From NCBI RefSeq assembly GCF_001276715.1, contig NZ_LIUQ01000014.1:30004-94003 (forward strand): a stretch of DNA of 64,000 nucleotides. Direction: 5' to 3'. Shown here piece by piece: positions 56,624 to 64,000 of the stretch (its first letter is position 1; every line of letters starts with the position of its first letter). The position numbers and the translations under genes are program-made. The notes beneath the pieces were generated by a model, which saw only the letters and a list, made by a program, of their open reading frames with translations, was not told where the DNA came from and did not search any database. Source of the stretch: Planktothricoides sp. SR001. GTDB lineage: Bacteria > Cyanobacteriota > Cyanobacteriia > Cyanobacteriales > Laspinemataceae.

Positions 56624-58270
56624 TCATTTTTTTTGAATTTGCCAAAGGGGAAAGATTTGGGCAGGATTTAAGTTGACCCCAGTGATGCCTTTTTGGGCAA
56701 AAGCATAATCTTTATTTTGGAATAAGGGAATATAAGGAATATCTTCAGCGGTTAACTCTTGAATTTGAGCAAATAGTTGTTCCCGCTTTTGGGGATTTAG
56801 TTCTTGCCGCTGTTGATTGATTAGTTGATTGGCGCGATCGCTATAATAAAATGACCCTTGGGATTGACTAGCCCCATTATCACATCCTGTACTGGGAGAA
56901 CCTTGAACGCAACTCAAAAACGGATGGGTAAAATTGTCGGGATCTAGAAAGTCGGGAATCCAGGTATATAAGACCGTTTGATAAATTCCTTTATCCAAGT
57001 TAGCGGTATAAGTAGTAAACTCAACGCTTTGGGGTTGCAGTTCTAAAAGTCCATCTAATTTTTGTTGGGCGATCGCTTTTAAAGCCGTAGCCACCGCATT
57101 TCTAACCGGGGAACTAGACGGATACCAAACTTCGATTTTTAACGGATTTTCTCGACTATATCCCGCCTGTTTTAACCAGTCTTTAGCGGTGGCTAAACTA
57201 TCCCCTTGATTAACTTGATTAAACTTGGCAAACACAGGTTGATAAACGGAAAAGGTACTGGGAATTAAACTATAAAGGGGTTCCGCTTGACCCTGGCTGA
57301 CTCGTTCAATTAACAGGTTGCGATCCACCAGAGACGCTAAAATTTTCCTAAATTCTGGATTATTTAACGGAGATTGACGAATATTCAGCATCCAATATGT
57401 AACCGAATTTCCCTCGGTAGAAAGCACTTGCCATTTTTGTTTTTCTGCCTGGTTTTCTAGACTTCTAATTTGATTAGGGTCGAGAACTTCATAAGCGACA
57501 TCCACCGCACCCGTCGTAAAAGCATTATATAAGTTGACAGAATTAGATAACCTTTGAATATATACCCCTTGATTGGCGGGTTTTTCTCCCCAATAGTCGG
57601 AGAAAATATCTAACTTTAAGGAATCAGTGCCATAAGTAGCTAATTGATAGCGACCAGTCCCCACAAAAGTATCGGGTTTAAATTGACCAGGGCCAATTTG
57701 ATAATAGGTTGGGGATACGGCACAAGTCCCCGCAAATGTTAATAAAGCAGTAAAGGCAGCAAAGGGTTGTTTCAGGGTAATCGTAATTTCATATTCTCCC
57801 GTAGCGGTGATGGATTTTACTACGTCAGAAAGTAAAAAAGAAGGTTGCCCTTGATTTTCTATAAATCGGCGCAGGGAAAATACCATTGCCGCAGCATTAA
57901 ACGGGGTGCGATCGTGAAAAATCACCCCTTGACGGAGGGGTATTGTATAAGTTAATCCATCGGCACTAATTTTCGGCAGTTCCGTGGCTAATTGGGGGAT
58001 AATTTCTGATTTTTCGTTGTAGCGATAAAGCGGATCGCCTAAGCTATTCAGTAAATAACCAGCGGTTAAATCATAAGCATCAGCGGGGTCAATGGTGCGT
58101 AATTTGGCCGTCGTCCCCAACGAGATGCGATCGCCTCCCAAATTGCCAGAATTGCCAGAATTGCCAGAATTGCCAGAATTATCCGCTGAATTTTGGAATC
58201 CCTGCCCACAACTGACAGTTAAAAGTAAGCAGAGAGCAAATAAGCCAAAAAGACGTTGCCAATGGATCAT
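56624..58270 (-). CDS. Family 5 (oligopeptide-type) ABC solute-binding lipoprotein
   Basis: 548 residues. Lipoprotein signal: LFALCLLLTVSCGQG with the lipobox LTVSC at ~17-21. An unusual GNSGNSGNSGN stretch (codon repeat at ~58135-58180) follows the lipidated Cys. The body is SBP_bac_5 (RISLGTTAKLRTIDPADAYD, GRYQLATYGTDSLKLDIFSD, YTWIPDFLDPDNFTHPFLSC). It binds peptides or other substrates for an ABC importer whose permease genes are not in the window. An AAACCGGGTTTTT repeat lies between it and the CobW gene. Confidence 0.92.
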   Translation of the reverse strand: MIHWQRLFGLFALCLLLTVSCGQGFQNSADNSGNSGNSGNSGNLGGDRISLGTTAKLRTIDPADAYDLTAGYLLNSLGDPLYRYNEKSEIIPQLATELPKISADGLTYTIPLRQGVIFHDRTPFNAAAMVFSLRRFIENQGQPSFLLSDVVKSITATGEYEITITLKQPFAAFTALLTFAGTCAVSPTYYQIGPGQFKPDTFVGTGRYQLATYGTDSLKLDIFSDYWGEKPANQGVYIQRLSNSVNLYNAFTTGAVDVAYEVLDPNQIRSLENQAEKQKWQVLSTEGNSVTYWMLNIRQSPLNNPEFRKILASLVDRNLLIERVSQGQAEPLYSLIPSTFSVYQPVFAKFNQVNQGDSLATAKDWLKQAGYSRENPLKIEVWYPSSSPVRNAVATALKAIAQQKLDGLLELQPQSVEFTTYTANLDKGIYQTVLYTWIPDFLDPDNFTHPFLSCVQGSPSTGCDNGASQSQGSFYYSDRANQLINQQRQELNPQKREQLFAQIQELTAEDIPYIPLFQNKDYAFAQKGITGVNLNPAQIFPLWQIQKK

Positions 58271-58302
58271 ATAGATAATAGATTAAACTCCGTTTTAACC
58301 TG

Positions 58303-58407
58303 AAAAAAACCGGGTTTTTGCCTTAACTTTAGTATTATGGCAAAATTATGGCAAAAACGGAAGAAACCGGGTTTTTAGGCTGGGTTTCTCACCAAAAACC
58401 CGGTTTC
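58303..58407. repeat. AAACCGGGTTTTT repeat cluster
   Basis: Words AAAAACCGGGTTTTT (58303-58320), AAACCGGGTTTTT (58361-58377) and AAAAACCCGGTTT (58394-58407) give several alternative hairpins between two minus-strand genes. Same family as at 20325. Confidence 0.8.
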
Positions 58408-58476
58408 ACAAACTCCCCAGTAAGCAAACCCATTAAGTAAAATAAGGGCATTGAAAACGACTTGACATTAAATCAA

Positions 58477-59517
58477 TCAAATCATCGCTTGTTCAATTTT
58501 CCCTTGATTCAAACCACGACCAATAAAAACTAAGCGAGTTTGCCGAGGTTCAGTGGGTTGCCAGGGGCGATCGTAAAAATAATCAAACCGCTGTCCCACA
58601 CCCTGCAACACTAAACGCATGGCTTTATTTGGCACCGCCACAAATCCTTTAATGCGATAAATTTCTTCCGATGCCACCAGGGAAGCAAGACGCTTGACTA
58701 AACTGGCTGGTTCAAACCCTTTATCGAGCAGAATATGAACTGAATTAATATCATCATCATGTTCGTGATCTTCTTCCGTATCATGGTGACTCGGACGACT
58801 GTCTAAGTTATCTTCTACTGCCGCATTAAATCCTAATAGTAATTCAGGGGGAATATTGCCACTGTCACAGGGGACAATTTTCACCCCCTCTCGCACTTGC
58901 GATCGCAACCAACTGCTCACATTCTGTTGCGTTTGGCTATCCACTAAATCAACTTTAGTTAAAAGTACCAAATCGGCACAATTTAGTTGGTCTTCAAACA
59001 GTTCAGAAATCGGTGTTTCATGCTCTAAATTTGGGTCAGCTTGGCGTTGGGCTTCTAAGGCTTCAAGATCCCCAACAATTTGGCCTTTGGCCAAAGCTTC
59101 ACAGTCTACCACTGTCACCACTCCATCCACCGTGGAATGGTTGCGAATTTCCGGCCAGCGGAAGGCTTGAACCAGGGGTTTAGGTAGTGCTAATCCCGAC
59201 GTTTCAATCACCATACAATCGAGTTGATCTCGCCGCTTTAAAATTTCCTGCATCGTCGGCAAAAATTCTTCTTGGACTGTGCAGCATAAGCAACCATTTG
59301 TTAGTTCCACAATATTCGGGTTGACGGCAACAGCCTCATTTTCATCGTCACAAACTTGACACGATTGCAGCAGGTCTCCATCAATACCCACTTCGCCAAA
59401 TTCATTGACTAAAACCGCAATGCGGCGGCCTTGGTTATTTTGCAAGAGATGCCGAATGGTAGTGGTTTTTCCTGAACCTAAAAATCCGGTGATAACTGTG
59501 ACAGGTATTTTGTGCAT
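58477..59517 (-). CDS. CobW-family GTP-dependent metallochaperone
   Basis: 346 residues. Walker A VITGFLGSGKTTTIRHLL, switch region LVNEFGEVGIDGDLL, the metal-binding CxCC motif NGCLCCTVQEEFLP, LLTKVDLV as G4, a His/Asp-rich loop SHHDTEEDHEHDDD, and a C-terminal CobW_C domain. Family proteins load a metal (Zn, Co and others) into targets with GTP hydrolysis. A cobalamin riboswitch upstream of the adjoining DUF1636 gene suggests the cobalt/cobalamin branch. It follows the DUF1636 gene on the same strand at 135 bp. Confidence 0.92.
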   Translation of the reverse strand: MHKIPVTVITGFLGSGKTTTIRHLLQNNQGRRIAVLVNEFGEVGIDGDLLQSCQVCDDENEAVAVNPNIVELTNGCLCCTVQEEFLPTMQEILKRRDQLDCMVIETSGLALPKPLVQAFRWPEIRNHSTVDGVVTVVDCEALAKGQIVGDLEALEAQRQADPNLEHETPISELFEDQLNCADLVLLTKVDLVDSQTQQNVSSWLRSQVREGVKIVPCDSGNIPPELLLGFNAAVEDNLDSRPSHHDTEEDHEHDDDINSVHILLDKGFEPASLVKRLASLVASEEIYRIKGFVAVPNKAMRLVLQGVGQRFDYFYDRPWQPTEPRQTRLVFIGRGLNQGKIEQAMI

Positions 59518-59652
59518 GGGTTACTTTCTTGAGTCTATTGAGTCTATAATTTGGGAATTTTTGAGAATAGATGATTTTTTCCTGCTTAAATCTTTCCTGC
59601 TTAAATCTAGGAAAATTCTGTCAGCTTTCTCGCTGCTAAAAATAGTCCGAAT

Positions 59653-60072
59653 TTAAGCAGTGACAGACAATGGGGATAACAATGGGGATAAAGGAGGAAT
59701 ACGGGCGATCGCGCCTTTTTTCATGGGTTCTGGGCGTTCTGACCAAGCCAACAACCCATCAGCTTTGGCAAAATATTGACCAGCACAATCTAAAACTGCC
59801 GCCGCAGTTTCCGGTAAACTGGCTTCATCCGCACTCAAATCACCAAACAGATAAGTATATTTTCCCGGCGACGCCAAGGAAATCACACAAGAACGACTAC
59901 AAGCACTCATACAAGCCACAGGTTCAAGAGATATCTTTTCTCGTAAATCCCAAGTTTCATGTAATTGGGACAATTGATCCAGCAGTTTTTCTCCACCGCT
60001 GACGCCAACTTTTTTGCCGTCTTGCCAAACACTGGCGCAAGTGGTGCAAACAAATAAACAATGTTTTGTCAT
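59653..60072 (-). CDS. DUF1636 metal-binding protein
   Basis: 139 residues from ATG 60072 (MTKHCLFVCTTCASVWQDGK); the upstream extension to 60111 adds a non-family tail. Cysteines in CLFVCTTC and VACMSACSRSCV suggest a [2Fe-2S] or other metal site in a thioredoxin-like fold. DUF1636 genes often sit with CobW and cobalt or cobalamin genes. Here it is first in a DUF1636-CobW unit preceded by a cobalamin riboswitch. Confidence 0.9.
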   Translation of the reverse strand: MTKHCLFVCTTCASVWQDGKKVGVSGGEKLLDQLSQLHETWDLREKISLEPVACMSACSRSCVISLASPGKYTYLFGDLSADEASLPETAAAVLDCAGQYFAKADGLLAWSERPEPMKKGAIARIPPLSPLLSPLSVTA

Positions 60073-60111
60073 AGATTTAGGTTGAGTTTTCAGAACAATT
60101 AATTTAACCAA

Positions 60112-60344
60112 TAGCCCAGGTTAAACTAGCCCACAATTAATCTTGTGGATCGCCTGGATGGGGCAGCGATTTTCTTGGCATTTTCTTGCCATTTTCTTTG
60201 CATTTCTTTTTGCAGCGTGGGATTATTGTTCGCGATCGCCCTTAGTAGAATCGCCTTACCCATTTTGACAATTTTAATTCTGAAAATTCTACATTCTCGA
60301 TCATCCGTACCTCGCAGATGAAAATAAAAGATCGTTAGTTGACA
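60112..60344. other. Leader between riboswitch and DUF1636 gene
   Basis: No ORF recognised; would be the expression platform and leader of the riboswitch-controlled transcript. Contains TTTTCTTGGCA/TTTTCTTGCCA direct repeats (60170-60200). Confidence 0.4.
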
Positions 60345-60478
60345 ACACCAGCAAGCGGGTATTCTGACTCAGAGACGCATAGTCTCATCACAGTTGCGGG
60401 ACAGCGCCGGACTTACACCGAACTTTCCCCCTGACGTTTGGTGGCTGATCCCCACCAAAACTCACTGGTTAATCAGAT
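60345..60478 (-). ncRNA. Cobalamin (B12) riboswitch
   Basis: On the minus strand the conserved core is clear: AGGGGGAAAGTTCGGTGTAA, then GTCCGGCGCTGTCCCGCAAC, then GAGTCAGAATACCCGC. These are the typical B12-element blocks (GGGAA..CCGGTG, CCGGCGCTGTCCCGCAACTG, and the closing GTCAGAATACCxGC). It lies 273 bp upstream of the DUF1636 gene on the same strand and should repress the DUF1636-CobW operon when adenosylcobalamin is abundant. Confidence 0.93.
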
Positions 60479-60671
60479 TTTACCTGAAAGTTTGCACATT
60501 TGATCCAAGCATCCCGTAAAAAGGTCGCCGGGAATGAGGGGTTAGTCCTCCATTCCCGGCGACCTGAATTCAAGTTGGCCAAATATTCCCGGAGACCGGA
60601 GAAATTTCCGGATAAATTCCCGGATAAATTCCCGGATAAATTAAGTTCTGAAAAGAAAATATTCCAGCGGT
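60479..60671. other. Spacer with ATTCCCGGATAAA repeats
   Basis: TTCCGGATAAATTCCCGG and further units of ATAAATTCCCGG (60604-60645) in tandem; no gene. Confidence 0.5.
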
Positions 60672-60935
60672 CTAAAAGCTATCATGGTCGGAAGTTCCAT
60701 CCACTGAAGTTTGGCCAATTCCTAATTGCTTTTTACTTTGTTTTAGCTGTTTCCATAATCCTTTAATTTCTTTATAGGCAACTGCTGGCGGCAGTTTCCC
60801 ATTCGTATGTAAACTAGCAATGAACATGACGCGATTGGCAAATTCTTGTAAGTTGGCATTAAATACAAGATTTTCCGGTTTAACTTGACCATAGTAACGA
60901 CTACGAGGCTCAATGAAATCAAAACGATTGGTCAT
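60672..60935 (-). CDS. Conserved cyanobacterial small protein (DUF7219-like)
   Basis: 87 residues. FIEPRSRYYGQVKPENLVFN, ANLQEFANRVMFIASLHTNG and YKEIKGLWKQLKQSKKQLGI have the conserved look of a small cyanobacterial family (I associate it with DUF7219). All-helical C-terminus. Function unknown. Confidence 0.75.
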   Translation of the reverse strand: MTNRFDFIEPRSRYYGQVKPENLVFNANLQEFANRVMFIASLHTNGKLPPAVAYKEIKGLWKQLKQSKKQLGIGQTSVDGTSDHDSF

Positions 60936-61944
<1,009 letters not shown>

Positions 61945-63018
61945 TCATCCCCCCTGCCGACGGCGGTCTCCCCTGCCCCCCTGCCCCTGAAGCCCCTCAA
62001 ATGGTTGATAAGTTCCCCCTAGGGCTTCTACAACCGTGCGAGTATTAGACACCATCATTTTTATATAAGAATCTCCCTCACTCCCCGGAGCACCAATTGA
62101 ATCAGAATAAAGTTCTTGGGAGGCTAATTTAACTTGGGCTTCTTGGGCGACGGTTTGAATTAAACTCGGATTAATAGTCGTTTCGGCAAAAATTGCTGGA
62201 ACCCCAGTTTTTTTGATTTTTTCTACTAACTCACTCTGGGTTTTGGCGCTGGGTTTTTCTTCGGTACTGACACCAATTAAAGTCCCGACAACTTCTAGTC
62301 CATAAGCTGCGGTATAGTATTGAAAAGCATCGTGAGTGGTGACGAGTTTTCGCTTGTCTGGGGGAATGGTGGCGATTTGTTGAGCAATCCAGGTATCTAA
62401 CTGTTGCAATTCCGCCGTGAGTTGGGCGGCATTTGCTGTAAAAATATCCGCATCTTCCGGGGAAATTTCAATTAATGCATCGCGAATTCCATTCACCATC
62501 GCGATCGCATTGGCAACATCCCCCCAAACATGAGGATCCGGAACTTTTTGCCCTTCATATTTCATATCCAGAGGTTTTACCAGTTCTCCCACCGCTAACT
62601 TTTTGGCATTCACCCCAGCGGCATTGATCATTCTAATCAAACCCGGTTCTAAGTTATAGCCATTGTAGAGAATTAATTCCGCTGTTTCTAATGCTTTGAT
62701 ATCTGCGGGTACGGGTTCGTAGGTATGAGGATCCGCACCAGGGTCTAATATGCCGATCAGATTAATTTCCTCTCCAGCAAGTTCAGCAGTCAAGTCCGTG
62801 AGAATGGTACTGGTGGAGACAATCTGCGGTCGATTCCGCAAAGCGGATCGCGAAAGCGAATCGCCACTCCCAGGATCTGGGCGGATCTCCGCTGCGGTAC
62901 AGCCAATCAATGCGGCGAATAGTAACCCAATCCCTAGGGTGTTGGTGTATAAGGTAGCGCGAGTTCCGAAACGTCGGTCTTTTGAGGCATCGCCTCCTTG
63001 ATGAGTGCTTACTTTCAT
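61945..63018 (-). CDS. mntC: Manganese-type ABC solute-binding lipoprotein
   Basis: 357 residues. Lipobox LIGC near residue 39. Cluster A-I metal ligands: His in DPGADPHTYEP, His in VPDPHVWGDV, Glu in IFAETTINPS and Asp in LYSDSIGAPG. The His-His-Glu-Asp set fits Mn-specific MntC/PsaA rather than ZnuA, which has a third His and a His-rich loop. An N-terminal insert DPGSGDSLSRSALRNRPQI and the C-terminal GLQGQGGRGDRRRQGG appear to be encoded by repeats inserted in frame. Divergent from the ATPase gene, with which it should form one importer; the permease gene must lie beyond the window. Confidence 0.85.
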   Translation of the reverse strand: MKVSTHQGGDASKDRRFGTRATLYTNTLGIGLLFAALIGCTAAEIRPDPGSGDSLSRSALRNRPQIVSTSTILTDLTAELAGEEINLIGILDPGADPHTYEPVPADIKALETAELILYNGYNLEPGLIRMINAAGVNAKKLAVGELVKPLDMKYEGQKVPDPHVWGDVANAIAMVNGIRDALIEISPEDADIFTANAAQLTAELQQLDTWIAQQIATIPPDKRKLVTTHDAFQYYTAAYGLEVVGTLIGVSTEEKPSAKTQSELVEKIKKTGVPAIFAETTINPSLIQTVAQEAQVKLASQELYSDSIGAPGSEGDSYIKMMVSNTRTVVEALGGTYQPFEGLQGQGGRGDRRRQGG

Positions 63019-63136
63019 AAATCTTTAAACTGTTTCATATTTCTTTCATTTTTGTATTGTATGATATTTTCATAATCCTTTCATTTTTCAGATTGTATTG
63101 CTCTCAAAGCAGCCAAAGCCAGAACAGGAGGCCACG
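63019..63136. promoter_or_regulatory. Divergent control region of the manganese transporter genes
   Basis: AT-rich 118 bp with repeated TTTCATTTTT/TTTCATATTT words (63038-63090), a possible site for a two-component or MntR-type regulator. AGGAGG at 63126-63131 is the ribosome binding site of the ATPase gene. Confidence 0.45.
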
Positions 63137-63934
63137 ATGACTACGATCCAGTTTCCCCTAAATGCCGACATCAATCGCCGCGAAATTCCTAGCATTACGG
63201 TGAGTCATTTAACCGTTGCCTATCGGCAAGTGCAAGCCTTGGTGGATGTGAACTGCGCGATCGCTCGTGGGCGACTGACCGGCATTATTGGGCCGAATGG
63301 GGCGGGCAAAAGTACCTTGATCAAAGCCATGCTGGGATTAGTTCCCACCGTTGTTTCCGGGGAAAATTGTGGCATCGTCCTTTATGAAGGCAAACCCTTG
63401 GTGAACCAACGGGAAAAGGTGGCTTATGTACCGCAGCGATCGCAGATTGATTGGACATTTCCCGCGACAGTCTGGGATGTGGTGATGATGGGACGGGTGC
63501 AGAAAACCGGCTGGTTTCGTCCTTTTTCCTCCGTCAGTCGTCGTCTAGGGGCTGAGGCTTTAGCCAGAGTGGGCATGAGTGATTATCGCGATCGCAAAAT
63601 CGGCGAACTCTCTGGAGGACAACAACAGCGGGTGTTTTTAGCCCGTTCCTTAGCCCAAGAAGCGGATATTTACTGTTTTGATGAGCCCTTTGTAGGCATT
63701 GACCAAAAAACCCAAGATATTATTTTCGATATTTTTCACGAACTAGCCGACCGGGGCAAAACCGTCGTAGTCGTGAACCATGATTTAGGCAATTCGATTC
63801 AGAATTTTGATGATTTGATTTTATTAAATCGGCAGGTAATCGCCTGTGGGTCGCGCGAACAAGTGCTCAAGGCAGAAAATTTATATCAAGCTTATGGCGG
63901 AAAAGTTGTATTTTTTAATAGTGAAGCCGCATAG
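63137..63934 (+). CDS. mntA: Manganese-type ABC transporter ATPase
   Basis: 265 residues from ATG 63137 (MTTIQFPLNADINRREIPSI), chosen because AGGAGG lies 5 nt upstream; a longer frame to 63098 exists. Walker A IIGPNGAGKSTLIKA, Q-loop PQRSQIDW, signature LSGGQQQRVFLARSL, Walker B DIYCFDEPFVGID and the H-loop His in VVVNHDLG. It powers uptake of metal ions delivered by the divergent MntC-like lipoprotein. Complete in the window; the permease likely follows beyond 64000. Confidence 0.88.
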   Translation: MTTIQFPLNADINRREIPSITVSHLTVAYRQVQALVDVNCAIARGRLTGIIGPNGAGKSTLIKAMLGLVPTVVSGENCGIVLYEGKPLVNQREKVAYVPQRSQIDWTFPATVWDVVMMGRVQKTGWFRPFSSVSRRLGAEALARVGMSDYRDRKIGELSGGQQQRVFLARSLAQEADIYCFDEPFVGIDQKTQDIIFDIFHELADRGKTVVVVNHDLGNSIQNFDDLILLNRQVIACGSREQVLKAENLYQAYGGKVVFFNSEAA

Positions 63935-64000
63935 TATTAGGGTGGGCAAAATTTGCCAGCAACGAAGCGGCTGGCAAATATATCTGTAGGGGCGAAGCAT
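63935..64000. repeat. Repeat-derived sequence at the right edge
   Basis: GCAAAATTTGCCAGC and GCTGGCAAATAT form a hairpin, followed by GTAGGGGCGAAGCAT, the start of another GGGCGAAGCATTC-type repeat cut by the window end. Confidence 0.6.

Noticed and set aside
60500..60766. 88-codon frame with PDKFPDKFPDK
   Set aside because: Translation of ATAAATTCCCGG repeats, overlapping the opposite-strand conserved gene.

Overview
The window looks like chromosome from a filamentous, non-marine cyanobacterium of the Oscillatoria/Phormidium/Planktothrix kind. Evidence: very frequent HIP1 octamers (GCGATCGC), a cyanobactin cluster, many dispersed palindromic repeats (GGGCGAAGCATTC and AAACCGGGTTTC families), a CIRCE-controlled groESL operon, a MntC/MntA-type manganese transporter and a Ycf29/Rre1-type regulator. 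The species cannot be fixed from the sequence alone.

Layout. 1-7958: the downstream part of a cyanobactin (RiPP) cluster on the + strand: the C-terminus of the YcaO heterocyclase, a precursor with three identical FVPCC cores, an intergenic terminator-like hairpin, a methyltransferase-prenyltransferase fusion, a second prenyltransferase, and a PatG-type oxidase-protease. The architecture matches the linear, N-prenylated, C-methylated (aeruginosamide/viridisamide-like) branch, and the CC core predicts two adjacent thiazol(in)e rings. 7959-11950: repeats, a pseudogene, a von Willebrand A protein and nested broken insertion sequences. 11950-25300: mostly housekeeping genes (adenylate cyclase, Uma2 nuclease, Nudix, malQ, RodZ-like, pseudouridine synthase, DUF2993, cdsA, cbiT, Orn/Lys/Arg decarboxylase, ychF, small membrane protein). 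25394-27041: an intact IS4-family element with perfect 27-bp ends and a 9-bp target duplication. 27231-32608: an unknown TPR/membrane gene pair and a PlsY-phosphotransferase fusion.

32650-42730 is an accessory island: a broken IS630, a broken AAA ATPase, hicBA, vapBC and higBA-type toxin-antitoxin loci (hicA and higB visibly dead, their antitoxins open), three copies of a long palindromic repeat, a 1426-aa nuclease-STAND-ATPase resembling Avs antiphage proteins, an orphan antitoxin-like gene, and a 98-aa protein that matches the colicin E3 ribosome-cutting RNase domain with all four catalytic residues at exact spacing. The mRNA of that last gene has a four-residue leader ORF, three colinear 5'/3' complementary blocks and an antisense promoter over its ribosome binding site, resembling a hok/sok (type I) toxin-antitoxin locus. 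I regard this as the most likely undescribed system in the window.

42830-64000 is mostly core genome: groEL/groES with CIRCE, a ferredoxin-like protein, a NarL-type regulator, LabA-like NYN protein, leuA, vWA/YfbK protein, M48 protease, Ser/Thr kinase, family-5 solute-binding protein, a cobalamin-riboswitch-controlled DUF1636-CobW pair, a small conserved protein, and divergent manganese transporter genes at the right edge. No tRNA, rRNA or CRISPR array was recognised.
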